DNA of 64,000 nt from Locusta migratoria (GCA_026315105.1 CM048744.1:27321759-27385758); one strand, 5' to 3'. Shown: positions 21,913 through 33,860, counted from the first letter of the stretch. Made by a program: numbers and translations. The notes: generated from the letters alone by a model not told the origin.

Positions 21913-22640
21913 CTAGCCAAGTTTTTGAGAACATCTCATCTTTGTATTCACGAAGCCTGTAGAGAGGTAGGTCTCCATCATGTAGGAACCACAGCCGTTG
22001 ACGAATAACACCTGGGTACTACTAGGGACAGACAGAACGTTACGAGCAACTACCTGACAGCCACCATGGATGATGAAAGCAGAGCTGGCACACAGATCGA
22101 CGTCATGGATGTGTTCGGTTGGCTTAAAATCACGAGAGCTGGGGAGCCGGCACACACATTGCAACTCGCCACTGCGTTCCACCATCAAAACACTGCTGGC
22201 CTTAGTACGTGCTGCATTATCTTGTTGAAAAATGTCACTGTAGTTGGGTAACAGAATCTTTTAAAAACGACTTAAAGTCGTGTGTCAGGTATGCGACCAA
22301 TTTCGTTAAGAAAACTATCAGTAGGCTTTGATCATATTGTCTAAACAACATCCTGATGATGGGCTGTACGTGTTTTGCAAGCAGTGTACGAAGCTTCATG
22401 ACCACCATGGTGCCTTGTACGAGCTCCACTGGATGCCGAAGTCATTGTTCCCCCGAACAGAAATGAGTCGCCGCCAGCTTGTGTTCGTCCAGCGGCAAAG
22501 ATATCCAGGAGCATTTCCCGTGAAGGGCAACGAATTCGCAGCCTCCCATCACCTTGATGATAAAGGCATTCATCCGACCGTGCAGCGCTCTGTCACGGCG
22601 CCAACGGATATGTGACAACCGCACCCAGTGACATTCGCAC
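21913..22640 (-). pseudogene. Tc1-like transposase relic
   Basis: The minus strand gives FFQQDNAART near 22215, the second-Asp motif of Tc1-like DD34E transposases, followed at the right distance by LPSSRDFKPTEHIHDVD near 22110, matching the SPDLNPIEHxWD motif. Upstream similarity is weak and the terminal repeats were not found. The frame is interrupted. Confidence 0.6.
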
Positions 22641-22769
22641 CCAACCGCAAATCTGTGCCAGCTGCACCCAGTCTGACTGGAACCTACCTGCTCACTACGT
22701 CACGGCTTACCTGCAGCCAGTATCCTCGCTCACTCGCGCCTGTGTTCGCGGTAGAGAAATTTCTTCCTC

Positions 22770-23200
22770 AAATCAAGTCCAGATGTTTAACACCAGCAAA
22801 CTTCTCTCGGACATGACAGCCCTCTTCGCCTCTGCCAGTCTACATTTTATATCTTCTTTGCTTCGTCCATCGTGATTTTTTTTTTTTTTTTTTTTTTTTG
22901 CTGCAAAGGTAGCAGAATTTCTTGCCTCCGTGGACACTGTGATCACTAATTTGGATGTTGAGTTTTCTTTCCAGTTTTTTTTTCCGTTACTTTTCATTAC
23001 TTTAGTCTTTCTTTGCATTACACTCAATCCATACTCTCCGCTGATTAGTCTGTTTATTCCATTCATCAGATCCTGTGATTCTCCTTCTCTTCCACAGACT
23101 AGAGCAATGTCATCAGCAAATCTTATCATTTCACCCACAATTTTTATCCCACCCTTGAACATTTCCTTTATTACTGACATCACCTCTTCGATGTATTAAT
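22770..23200 (-). pseudogene. Endonuclease-reverse transcriptase LINE relic
   Basis: The minus strand encodes IRFADDIALVCGREGES (motif C), a GLSVMQRKTKVM segment, and after a homopolymer GRSKEDIKCRLAEAKRA, the same order as in the element at 7920. A run of about 23 T (22878-22900) interrupts the frame and appears as a poly-Lys stretch in translation. It may be an expanded homopolymer or a retroposed tail captured between two pieces. Confidence 0.8.
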
Positions 23201-23234
23201 TGAACACTAAGGGCAACAGTTCAAATTCTTTTCT

Positions 23235-23560
23235 TACCTCTTTCTATCCGAATACTTGGTTCTGTGGTATCGCTACAGAAATCGTAGTTGGTGCGTGTCC
23301 ACGCATTGCAACCATTTAGATCTACGCGAAGGACATCCTGCGATCCGCGGCCGTAACCTTTCTTGCCTTTTTTCAGCAATACAATGCACGATCACATTTT
23401 GCTGCATGGGCGCGTGCCTGCTTTATCTCAGAGGATGTCAAAGTGTTGCTCTGGCTCAGCAGATCACTAGACGTGTCGCCAGTGTAAAATGCCTGGGGTA
23501 TGCTGAAACAACGGATGCAGCACTATAACCTAACGCTAACCGCCACAGGTGAACGCAGTC
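23235..23560 (+). pseudogene. Tc1-like transposase catalytic relic
   Basis: The plus strand reads DILRSAAVTFLAFFQQYNAR.. near 23330-23390 and SRSLDVSPVKCLGY near 23470, aligning with the FQQDNA and SPDLSPIEHVWD motifs of Tc1-like transposases. The second catalytic Asp has become Tyr and the third motif is degraded. No terminal repeats found. It lies between two minus-strand LINE pieces. Confidence 0.72.
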
Positions 23561-23756
23561 TGGATGGCTATAACACAGGACACCAAATGGACCTGATATG
23601 TCTGAATGCCGTCACGCATGCAAAAACTGATCGGGGCCCACGGCGGCCCGTGTGTCTAACACAGGACTAACGCTGAACCGGGTTACTGAAACGTTAACTT
23701 TCTTCAGAACGTACCAGTTAACATATCCTGTTAATATGACCGTCCTTGACGACTGT

Positions 23757-24115
23757 TATTTGTTGTTGTGATCTTCAGTCTGTTTACTCTACTCTGTCCT
23801 GAACAAGCCTCTACATCTCTGAATAAGAAATGTAACAGACATCACTATAACCCCACAGAATTCCCTTCAATGCTAAATAGGTGGTTCCAGAAGTTATACC
23901 ACCAATGCATCCATTCTTTTATTCGAGATATTCGAAAAATTTCGTTTTTCACAATTCCGCGATCTTCCCAGATAATCATCGGCATTCGCCTGTAGCACCA
24001 CGTTTCTAAAGGTTCAACCACCTTTCTGCCTGAACTCCTGATAGTCCACTTTTCAGTCCCGAATATAACCACATTGCACACACATTGCAATACTTACTGA
24101 AATGTCTTCCTAACT
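23757..24115 (-). pseudogene. LINE reverse-transcriptase C-terminal relic with (CAA)n end
   Basis: Minus-strand FGTEKWTIRSSGRKVVEPLE.WCYRRM is the C-terminal hallmark of the family at 7920 and 33341, ending in gactgaagatcacaacaac on the minus strand (23762-23780). It cannot be collinear with the motif-C fragment at 22770-23200, because the C-terminus lies on the upstream side, so these are two separate insertions head to tail. Confidence 0.82.
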
Positions 24116-27100
24116 TTCTAAGACCACCGGTATTTGTAAAATTAATTCTAGCTGAAAGTAGCCAGTTAAAAGCTTACTTTAAACATATAATTCTGGCCGT
24201 AAAGACCAGTTAAAGAGTTCGCATGAACTACTGACTACTTACTGAAACAGCATCTTCTTCCACGGCTCAAAATTTAGAACTGACTCAAAATTTACTTTAG
24301 CAGCAGGAAGACAAAGAGATGGTGGCTGACACACCTAGTAGATCACGAGAATTACACACAATCATTAATATACAAGCCACCGCGAACTAAATCATTTCAT
24401 GAAGGTGGCTGTGAGAACATTTATGGCGCAACGGAATTAAAAATAGGATAATACGCATCTGAATTTGTTCTCAGCACCTGTGAAAAACAACATTAAATAA
24501 AAGGGAGGGATTTCATTAACTAATATTCATAAGTGGAATTAAATTTCACTGACAATAAATTATTTATTCAGCTCAAACATGAGCAAATGGGGGAACCAAT
24601 TTTGTTAAACAATAAAAATGCATACAATTGAAAAATTTGCTTAAAGTAATTAAAACTGAACATCATCGGAGGAGGGATTTACAATCAACAAGCATTCATC
24701 CACTCATACGCGCGAAGCAAAGCGAAACTCACCCAACTCAGCGTGCTGATACGAAGCAGAAGCAGGCGCCGCTATCGTAGGCGAAATTCAGCGAGCCAGG
24801 ATGTACCACACAACACAAGGGAAATAAACTTCGTAGGTGGCTCTGGTCTGTCTTTCTTTACTTGAGATGGTACGCAATAATAGCGAGACTAATTTCCATT
24901 TAAATCGAACCGGGAGCATGCAGACTTGCTGAGACCCACGGCACGTGTCTGCTACATTACGTATTCGCACCCCACTGAAGGCGAAGTGCTTAAAGGTCGT
25001 ATTCATTTCAACAAAAATCAACGGAATCATAGATTACGAACCAAAAATACACAACAGTAAGGCACTGGTATGTGAGCAGTGGCGAGAACTCAAGGGACTA
25101 GCTATAAATCTTTGAAGTCGGAATTCGGAATCACGTGGTTCCGAAAACCAGTAAAAAATACAAAATTCAATTTCCGAAAAATAAAGAAAATTGGCTACAG
25201 CATGCAATCCTTAGAAATGATTAGGATATCATAAGGAATCTAAAGAAATACAGCCAGATGCGATTGGTAGGGTGTACATGGATGGACGAAGTCCAGTCTT
25301 CAAAAATCAGAAAAGTGGAATAAAAAGTGAATCAACTACGAAACACGGCATGCAGCCAGCAAGCTAATAAAGGGGATCATACAAGGCTAGGAGAGAGTTT
25401 ACTGACTGAGTCTAAATGCAAAGTACAAGTTTGGAAATGAAACAGCAATTTAAAATAGATGGAGAGGAGATTGCAACGTATTAAGAGAAATCAGAAAGAT
25501 ACATGCATGATTTCTTGCCTAAAGGGCATAGAAACAGACTCAGGGGCAGCTGAAGGCTATGTTCTAAGAACCCACCACGTGGAGTACATATCACTCGCGG
25601 AAGGAGAAAACAGAAAGGAATATTTCACATCCACTATACAGAATAAAAATATTCCCACACATTAGTCGCATCCCACAAAGCTAGAAAGAAATTAAACCGA
25701 GTTCGTACACCGCCAGCTAGTCTCACTAAGGTTACCGATTCTCAGCCGTTATCAAACCGAATTAGTTACATATTCACTGCATTTACCTATGCAAAATCAC
25801 CGAAATGAAATAGAGTACACTTCCATACATGCTCGGATAAACTTATTCTGAAAAATGAACCTAAGTTCTGAAGTCTAACTTCAACAAACCAGACAATGAA
25901 TCGCTACCATCTCAAGGGAGGAAAGAAAATCAGAACATCTTACCAAGTCGAAGTGCAGCCACAGAGTGAGTAGTCGGCCAGCGAGTCCCTGCCACCAACC
26001 GGAAATTGGTAAAAACCCAAGAAAGCCGCGATGGTGGGGAGAGCCTAGACTCGGTAGTCCTACCGAGGCTCGCTACTGTGAATTTCCAACCCAACTTGTA
26101 ACCAAATGGTGGAGGAACCTCTTTGGTAGCATCAAAAGCAGAGGTTGGTAACGACTACCTATCGACACGAAGCCAGAAAAACACTAATAGCGAGCAGCCA
26201 GCAGCCAACGACGAAAATTCTCATACATACACTCAGACTCCCATTCTAGAAGATTCTCATACATGCACATACAGAGTAAAGCAAGTACACATTCTCACAG
26301 GGACAGTGGCGTCGTGGAAAAACCGTTCATACTGTCACATTCATAGACACAATGATAAAATATTAGCATAATAAAATCCCAGCAGTTTTACCGAAACTAA
26401 CATGTAAAAACATGAAATGGAATACTATTCCTCATGCCTCCGAACGAAAGGGGTTCTCGCTTAGCAAAAAGGCCCGTCTACTGAACGTCGAAAAATTACA
26501 AAGTTAAAAATCTAGGGAAGACGGCAGACAACCGTCTTTCAACTTTTAATTTAATATTTATCTCAACAACTTTCTCTTCTTCAGGGATGTTTTCCTTCCC
26601 ATAGCCATTCTGGTGTTTTTACGTTGATTTAGTGTTTCGTTGGAGCTTGGTAGAATATTTGATACATGATCAGTAAAAACATATAACAATTATGTTTTAT
26701 TTGGATAATCACTCTTGGCACAGGTGAAAGAACTACCATATTTATTTTGTCTTATTCCTAAAAGCCATGTAGTAATTTAGCGTGACATTAACCCGTCACT
26801 ACCATATGTTTTATTTTATTTGGACTGTCTGTTTATTTAACCTCTCAATAAAATTGTAATCACTGATTAGTTACATATTTAAAACTCAATTATTATCTTT
26901 ACTCCATCTCTACACCCCCCCCTTTCCCGGTACTGTCACCAAAGTAAACTAAAAATATTCTATGAATAGTAACGTTACTGTCATATAATTAGTATCTTAT
27001 GCATCACATTTCTGAAGTGTAACTTTTTATGGGATGTTTTCTGAAATAATTTGTTATATATGTATAGTCTATCAGTATATTTACCGAACTGTTTTGAATA

Positions 27101-27180
27101 ATTTACTTGTTCCTTACCCTTCCGTACCTTGTACCAGACACAATGTCTTACTATAAACATTTGTCAAACTTATTATATTG
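24116..27180. other. Unassigned DNA, about 3 kb
   Basis: No transposase, reverse transcriptase, SINE or RNA gene recognised on either strand. Longest frames are about 80 codons. The part from 25290 to 26400 is relatively A-rich on the plus strand. This is the longest stretch in the window free of recognised mobile DNA. Confidence 0.4.
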
Positions 27181-27185
27181 ATGTG

Positions 27186-27223
27186 GTGTCTGTTCTTTCG
27201 GACATGTCTGAAAGAACTGACAC
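27186..27223. repeat. 38-bp near-perfect palindrome
   Basis: gtgtctgttctttcggac and gtctgaaagaactgacac flank a central at pair, forming an inverted repeat with about two mismatched pairs. It could be the terminus of a DNA transposon or MITE. The following 400 bases hold a 118-codon minus-strand frame (27272-27628) without recognised domains. Confidence 0.6.
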
Positions 27224-27740
27224 TACTCCAATATACTAAGTATTTACATGCGAAGACGGTGTTAGCTTCACTTACTTTACCGCAGGCGCGATCATGCATT
27301 CGACCTCGTACGGGAATCCGTAATGGTGAGTGCCAGAGGGCATGGACGTTAGGAGCGCTACAGCCATAGCGTGCGACTCGTGGAAGTTTGAGACGGGCGG
27401 GAGACGAGCACAGGTAGCCAAGTAGTTCACAGTCTGCGTCAGGCAGCGCGGCGGTGCGGACGGCGTGATTACGTCCCGCCACGGTGTCTTGAGGCTGAGG
27501 TTGTTTACGTAACTCAGGCGTCTTTGCGCGACTTCCTCAGTAGAGCAAGAATGGCTCAATCCTGGAGAAATTCGACCTTGAAGATCAAATTTTTCGAAAG
27601 CATATCCACGACCGAAGGCACTTGACATCGAGCTGTTTAGTAGAGACGAAATGAAAGTTCCCTGTAGTCAAGTTATAGGTATTCCCTTTTCGGTTGGTTG
27701 GATGGATGTTTAAGGGGGACCAAACTGCAACGGTCATCAG
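27224..27740 (-). other. Unassigned, repeat-like; 118-codon minus frame
   Basis: A minus-strand frame (27272-27628) starts MSSAFGRGYAFEKFDLQGR and has no recognised domain. The DNA is relatively GC-rich and lies next to the palindrome at 27186. It may belong to an unrecognised transposon. The segment near 27690-27740 (gttggttggatgg..gggggaccaaactgc) looks like the leader of the LINE that follows. Confidence 0.3.
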
Positions 27741-27761
27741 TCCTGTATTCACTTTTCGATA

Positions 27762-29480
27762 GTGAACAGTGTGGTGTACTTAAAACTGATCAACGATGCA
27801 GTCTGTGAGAGAATTCTGAACGCGACCAGAAGTGGACTGAAGTTCCGTCTCTCGAATGAACACATCGGTGAAGTGACGATTGAACACACGGGTCTATGCA
27901 CTATAAGGGTGTTTGAACTTCCTTTTGAGGTGCCAGAAGAAACGGTGCTATTCGCACTTCGCTCATATGGGCATGTGATCAGTCACGAACCTGAAAAATG
28001 GGCACAGTTTACCACATACCCCGTGCTCAGTGGGGTGTGGCAAGTACGCATTGAACTGAATAAACACGTTCTATCTTACCTGACCATCAGTGCATGCCGT
28101 TGTATTATAATTTCTGACGGCCAGCCGAAGACGTGTTCAGGTTGTGGACGTTGCCAGTGAATGCAGGGCAGGATCACACAGTTGCTGCCTGGGGATGAAC
28201 ACCTCCCACAGCGCCGAAGACTCTTACGGTGACGTATGTTCAGGCTCTTCGGCAGCTTGTGCCAACGTACGTTAAGGAACCTTCGCTGAACGTGGTAGCG
28301 AGCCAGGGAAACAAGGACAAACCAGCGAATACACCCATGTCCGATCGTACGACACTTACGTTGACGAGTAGTGTTTGGCTCCGGTGGAGACGATGGACGC
28401 CACAACACCGGTAGTGCCGAATGACGTTCTTGCCAAAGACCAAACAGGAGTGCAGCAATCGACAACAGACGACAAGACGACAGATATCGCTCTTACATCC
28501 GGCCAAACATCCTGCAGGCAGCGACCTACCACACCATCAGGCTGGTCCTCTTGAGAAGACGGATGTGTAAACTGAAGTTGTACCGACGTCACTAGGGTAC
28601 GGCGTCTGATGAACGCCGACCGCTCTCCGATACGCAACAACACGTCCGCAAACGGTGCTCTCCGCGGAAACGCAAGAAGAGGTGCCATTCACCTTCTGAT
28701 GATCTTCAGACACATGATAAGGACGAGGAACCGACATCGGATGAAGCAAGTGACTTTGCCTCCCCGGTGTCCAGTAGCATCACTGTTTGTCTGGTACGTC
28801 ACGATACGGCAGCGACAACAGTACCTGCTCATGTCTCAGATTCACCTTCATCTGCTACTGAACACCAACATAAGGTCCACAACTACAAAGTTTCACGCAT
28901 GACGCTTGGGCTGACGATATCGAGGATGAAGCGGAACACCTCCAGAGGGATGAGGGTAGAAGTGCTCCCTCGTCTTCATCCAGCACTCCCCTATCACAGT
29001 GACTGAGGCTTCATCCGCAGCTTCGAAGGGGCCGCCCCAGCCGCCTGCCAACGATGTACTGAACAACTCAATAGAATGACCGGGCGGACAGACTCACCGG
29101 ATCGTTACTGTTAACATTAGTAACATACGTGCACGCCATAAATTGGCCACGCTACAGGACATGCTCAATGCAGCGGACATCGGCATTGCCCTCCTTCAAG
29201 AGGTGCATGTAGAAGACGTCTCAAAACCCTACGGATACACGACTAGTATCGCACATGCGTCTGCCACTGGCAGTGGAGTGGCGATCGTCCTCCGTGAAGG
29301 TATTCTTGCTGAAGATGTCGAGTGTCTACCCGACGCCAGAGGGATGGCTATCACTTTCCAAGGAGTTCGAATCATCAACGTGTATGCTCCGTCAGGATCG
29401 GAACGACGTCGTGAACCATCCACCTTCTTCGAAGATGCGATCACACCCCTCTTTGTGTGCGTAAGGATGGGTACTCAGTA
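27762..29480 (+). pseudogene. I/R1-like LINE 5' part: ORF1 nucleic-acid-binding protein and start of AP endonuclease
   Basis: ORF1 relic (27762-28160) shows LPFEVPEETVLFALRSYGHV, PVLSGVWQVRIELNKHV and the start of a zinc knuckle DGQPKTCSGCGRC, the usual ORF1 order in I/R1/LOA-type LINEs. The rest of ORF1 (to about 29050) is frameshifted. ORF2 begins near 29143 with NISNIRARHKLATLQDML, LLQEVH (endonuclease motif with catalytic Glu), GSGVAIVLREGI and IINVYAPSG. The similarity ends abruptly at about 29455. The missing reverse transcriptase and RNase H could be represented by the 44508 fragment if both are one family, but this is not shown. Confidence 0.8.
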
Positions 29481-30709
29481 CCACTACTGGTTATTTGCTA
29501 TGTTGTTCCAGTCCCATATACAGCGAGGGAAAAGTGAATGTTTGTATGCTTCCGTAAGAGCCCTGATCTCTTTGATCTTATCTTTGTGGTCTTAATGCGA
29601 AATGTAGGTTGGCGGCAGTAGAATCGATCTACAGTACGCTTCAAATTTCAGGCCTGTAAATTTCTTCAACTGTGTGTTCCGAAAAGAACATCGTCTTTCC
29701 CTAGCGACTCTCATTTGAGTTCCCGAAGCATTTCAGTAACACTCGCGCATTGATAGACTCTACGAGTTACAAACCTAGCTGCCCGCCTCTGAACTGCCTG
29801 TCCTCCTTTAAACCGATATGGTTTGGGTCCGAAACACTTGAGCAATACTATTAATCGTACAAGCATTTCATTTGCGGTCTCCTTTACAGACGAATCAGAC
29901 CTTCCCAAAATTTTCCTAATAAACTAAAGTCAACCATTCGCCCTCCCCACTGTCTTTCTGTGCTCGTTCCATTTCATATCTCTGTGCAGCGTTACGCTTA
30001 GATTTTTAATTGACGCGACTCTGTCAAGGTGCACACTACTAGTGCTGTAATCGAACGGGTTTGATTCTCCTACTCATTTGCATCAAGTTATATTTTTCTA
30101 CATTTAGCGCTAGTTTGCATTCATCGCACCATCTAGAAATTTGGTCAAATCATCCTGCTACAGTCATTCAATGACGACGCCCTTCTGTACTTCACACCAT
30201 CATCAGCAAACAGCCGCAGAATGCAGCTCACTCTGTCCGTTAGTTCGTATATATAGATAGAAAGTAATAGTGGTCCTATCACACTTCCTGGGGCACCCCT
30301 GACGATATCCTAGTCTCTGATGAAGACTCGACATCGAGGACAGCGTACTGGGCTCTATTACTTAAGTAGTCTCCGAGCCATTCATATATTTTGGTACCTA
30401 TTCTAACGCTCGTACTTTCGTTAGCAGTCTATAGTGCGGTACCGTGTCAAACGCCTTTTGAAAATCGAGAAGTACATAGTCTGCCTGTTGCCCTTCATCC
30501 ATAGAATGTCATGAGAGAAAAGGGCAAGCTGGGATTCGCACGTTCGATGCTTTCTAAAGCCATGCTGATGCATGGACAGAAGCTTTTGCGTCTAAAGGCA
30601 ATTTACTATATTAGAACTGAGGATATGTTCCGGGATTCTACACTTAACTGATGTCAGTGATAAAGGTCTGTAATTTCGTTAGTCCGTTCTTTTGTCTTTC
30701 TTATACACG

Positions 30710-30911
30710 TGCCGGCCGCGGTGGCCGAGGAGACTGAGGCGCTCCAGTCACGGTCTGCACGGCCACTACGGTCGGGGGTTCGAATCCCCCCTCGGGCATG
30801 GATATTTGTGCCGTCCTTAGGATAAGCTAGTTGGTAAGTAGTTTGTAAGTTTAGTGACTGATGATCCTGTAGTTAAGTCCCATAAGCTTAACAAACATTT
30901 GTAAACATCAT
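30710..30911 (+). mobile_element. tRNA-derived SINE inserted in a LINE relic
   Basis: Full copy with head gccggccgcggtggccgagg and intact B box. A 10-bp target duplication cttatacacg lies at 30700-30709 and 30912-30921. Both flanks belong to the same antisense LINE (the coding sense reads across as ITSVYKK), so the insertion postdates that LINE. Confidence 0.93.
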
Positions 30912-30996
30912 CTTATACACGGAAGTTATGTGTTCCTTTTTCCAGTCGCTTGGAACTTTGCTCTGGATGAAAGATTCGCGATAAATACAAGCTACG

Positions 30997-31217
30997 TAAG
31001 AGGTCAGTGCAACAACACATAGACGACAAGGCCCCCTAACCGGTCGTGCATACGTCACACCGAGAGGCCGCGAACGCAAGCTGACTGGCCGGCTGTTACG
31101 AGGCGGTGGGCGTGCCCCTACGTCCAGCCAGTCAGCTGGCGGTCGCCGCCTGTCAGTGTGACGTAGCGTAGCCAGTTGTGAGGCCTTGTCTTCTATGTGT
31201 TGTTACACTGGCACCTT
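30997..31217. mobile_element. Foldback MITE-like palindromic element
   Basis: The two halves are near-complementary over about 105 bp each: cagtgcaacaacacatagac at 31005 pairs with ctatgtgttgttacactg at 31193-31210, and the similarity continues through acaaggcc, acgtcacac, agctgactggc and ggcgtg to the centre. The pairing extends outward through taag(a)ggt / acctta. There is no coding sequence. A partial second copy lies at 42269-42330. It is inserted in the antisense LINE. The superfamily is undetermined because the target duplication is unclear. Confidence 0.78.
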
Positions 31218-31479
31218 ACTTAGCACGGCTTTAGAAAGCATCGATCCTGTGAAACCCAGCTTGCCCTTTCGTCTTCTAGGAGGTGTTGGCCAACGTATGA
31301 GTACTCTTGGTAAAACCGGATTGGTACCCCACCTGGTCCTGCCGACTTGTTTGTTTTCCACTCTCTTAGCCGCTTCTGAACACCAGCTATGCGTATTACT
31401 ACATCCTCAGTTTGGGACCTTCTCCATTCCTGTTTGTAAATTACTACCTTGGACTAACGACGTCGGACACGGAATTTAG

Positions 31480-31900
31480 GAATGAAGTGCCGCGCGCGAC
31501 CAGAACCGGTCCCCAGCCCAGCCGCCTCGCTTGGCGGTGCCGCCTGCCACTAGCTGCCACTGGCTGCCACCGGCTGCCGTATACAGCTGACCCAGTGCCC
31601 GCGGCGGCTCTCACGCGACCGGTCCCCCTGTATAAGGTATACAGCGCGGCGCGGAATCCGGCCCGGCCACCGGACACTTGCCTGTCCACCTGCCGCTGTG
31701 ACCAGGTCACAACGACAGCCCCATTCACACGGGACACGACGCCAGCAGCTTCCGTCTCATTCACTGTCAGCTGTCCGCCGGCGTACGCGGAAGTTTCCCA
31801 CAAACACTTTGCGACGGGACAGGCTCTGCTCTACGTTGTGAATAGATCGATACCCCAAGATTACTCATTTCCTACCCTTAACCTCCCCTAGTATTACATA
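31480..31900. other. GC-rich segment, no gene recognised
   Basis: A GC-rich block with a short tandem run of gctgccac units (31541-31580). A 159-codon plus-strand frame crosses it (31412-31891) but is Pro/Thr/Ala-rich with no domain, and an overlapping minus frame of 119 codons is equally open, so both are composition effects. It may be the leader of an unidentified retroelement. Confidence 0.4.
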
Positions 31901-32448
31901 CTGGGGGTTTATTACTTATCCATTATTTATTTATTTTTGTTGTTGCTTACAATGACCTGTCTTCTTGATTCTAAAACAGGTCGTATTTTTAAGTTTTAAC
32001 TTGTTTTCTAACACTGAATAGTTATGTTTAACAACATACAGCTTAATAAACTTATGAAATAAAATTAGGGGAGAGTGGGACACACTGAACCACAAAAATT
32101 ATTTCTCAGTGTTACCCACCCAATAATTTTATTACACAGTTGTGATTTTCAGTTTTTATAGTTTATTCACTGATCATCAAATGGCCTTATATGATTGCTC
32201 TGTGAGTCATTTGTTTCAAGCTACATGTCTTTGATGAAATGGTAGATGGTTAAGAGTGCCCGACTTGCGTGTTACAATGAACCACTTTAAATTCCTTGTG
32301 AGGGCATGTTTAGCATACAAAGTAAATTTTGAATTTTAATTTTAATCATGGCTGCAGTTCAGCGACGGTGGAACACGATCCAAAAGTGAACAAAACCTCA
32401 GCCAACCAGTTGCATTAAAATGTTTTACATACATAAACGCTGACCCAT

Positions 32449-32479
32449 GTTTCGGCAAAAGTAATTTTGCCTTCTTCAG
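32449..32479 (-). ncRNA. Hammerhead-like core motif downstream of a Penelope-like fragment
   Basis: The minus strand reads CTGAAGA, then aggcaaaa-ttac-ttttgcc (a perfect 7-bp stem with one extra A), then GAAAC. Box order and hairpin match the hammerhead layout known from Penelope-like element terminal repeats. The unpaired A next to the stem departs from the canonical core, so catalytic activity is uncertain. It lies about 560 bp downstream, in the minus sense, of the GIY-YIG remains at 33040-33340. Confidence 0.5.
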
Positions 32480-33039
32480 AAGAATATCCTAACAAAATAT
32501 AATAAACGAATCATATAGGTAATAGTAAGATACATAAAAGTTTCTAAAATAAGTAAGAAATTAAATTTACAGTATAGGATGAGAATGTACTTATATTTAG
32601 CTCACATTAAAATAATTGTTGAATAAAATCAAATGGCCGATTGTGGCTGACTCCATGCCATGAAATAAAATGTAAAATTTAAATGTAATGTGTTCAACAT
32701 TCGGAGAGAAGAAAACTATGTGCAAGTAACACGGACAGAAAACAGATGCGGTAAAGAAATATAGGAAATCAGATGAGATTTAACGTGCAATGAAATCTGG
32801 AGCTGAGCCATGTGCATGGCGCAATATATATACGTGCATTCACGAAAGAATTAAAGATAGAAATGTTAGAATATATACAGCGGTCAGACATATGGTGCAG
32901 GAAACACAAACTGAAAATAAACAGAACGTAGATTGTGGGAAGGAAGAAGGAAGGGGGTTAAACATCATGCATCACACATGAGAAAACTATAAACAAGTGC
33001 ACTAACAGAATTCTGCGGACAACAACACCGTGCACGAAC

Positions 33040-33340
33040 AAGTATTGCATCAACAATTGTCTACAAACAGTATAGCTTTGAAGACTTCTAGGTATTGCCT
33101 ACTTGCAAGTTGCAGTGGTCATTAAGCATATTGCCATCGTTGATGATGAGGTGTTTGAAAATTTTATATTCTTCCCATAAATCTAGTTTTCTTCTCCCGG
33201 CCTCCCTATGCAATCTCACAGTGTCTTCTAACGATATAGGAACATGAACGGCTACGAGCAAATGTTCCGCAAACGTCGATTTATGCCCTCCCTAGCAGAT
33301 GTTCTTTATACCGCACCTTGATCGCTTTTCCTTGGACTGG
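33040..33340 (-). pseudogene. Penelope-like element: GIY-YIG endonuclease C-terminal relic
   Basis: The minus strand gives VRYKEHL (one frame), then HKSTFAEHLLVAVHVP, LEDTVRLHREAGRRKLDLWEEYKIF and GNMLNDHCN. This is the characteristic C-terminal part of the GIY-YIG domain of Penelope-like retroelements, which cuts target DNA for the adjoining reverse transcriptase. At least one frameshift separates the two parts. The N-terminal part is cut off by the LINE inserted at 33341. Confidence 0.78.
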
Positions 33341-33852
33341 CTATGGGAAGAAAAGCGTTTCTCAAAAAACGAAATTTGTTGACATTCAATATTAGTTTTA
33401 ATGTTAGGAAGTCCAATCTGAAAGCATTTGTCTGGAGTGTAGCACTGTATAGGAGTGAAAAGTGGACGATAAGGAGTTCAGACAAAAATATGAAAGAAGC
33501 TTTCGAAATGTGGTGCTACAGATGAATGATGAAGATTAGATGGGTAGATCACGTAACTAGTGAGGAGGTGCTTGACAGAAATGGGGAGAAAGGAGTTTCT
33601 GGCACATCTTGACTAAAGAAAGGATAGGTTGGTGGGACACTTTCTGAGACATCAAGGAATCGTCAACTTAGCATTAGAAGGAGGTGCGTGGGGTAAAGAT
33701 CCTAGAGAGAGACCGAGGAATTAATACAGTAAGCAGATTCAAAAAGATGTAGGTTGCCGTTCGTATTCTGACATAGAGAGGCTTTCACAGGACAGGGTGG
33801 GTGGAGAGCTGCATCAAACTAGTCTGCTGACTGAAGACCGCAACAACAAATA
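33341..33852 (+). mobile_element. 5'-truncated LINE inserted in the Penelope-like relic
   Basis: The copy starts inside the reverse-transcriptase C-terminal region (MGRKAFLKKRNLLT..NVRKSNLKAFVWSVAL, EKWTIRSSDKN, EMWCYR) and ends with gactgaagaccgcaacaacaaa. A perfect 8-bp target duplication tggactgg lies at 33333-33340 and 33853-33860. Same family as 7920. This is a classical 5'-truncated target-primed insertion. Confidence 0.9.
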
Positions 33853-33860
33853 TGGACTGG

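Larger units (their letters stand above)
29640..31380 (-). pseudogene. Antisense LINE relic interrupted by a SINE and a MITE
   Basis: From high to low coordinates the minus strand shows SSGPD..-like remains near 31345, SFIQSKVPSDWKKEHITSVYK near 31000-30900 (split by the SINE at 30710), remains of the motif A and motif C regions between 30500 and 30200 (for example a DDG-like segment near 30200), and QRRAARFVTRRVYQ..SVTEMLREL near 29710-29800. The piece at 31237-31280 is in the opposite orientation, suggesting local rearrangement. Diverged and full of stops. Confidence 0.8.

Noticed and set aside
27272..27628. 118-codon minus-strand frame as a host gene
   Set aside because: No recognisable domain, GC-rich, and adjacent to a transposon-like palindrome; left as unassigned.
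31412..31891. 159-codon plus-strand frame
   Set aside because: GC-rich composition leaves both strands open; the sequence has no domain and no supporting splice or start context.
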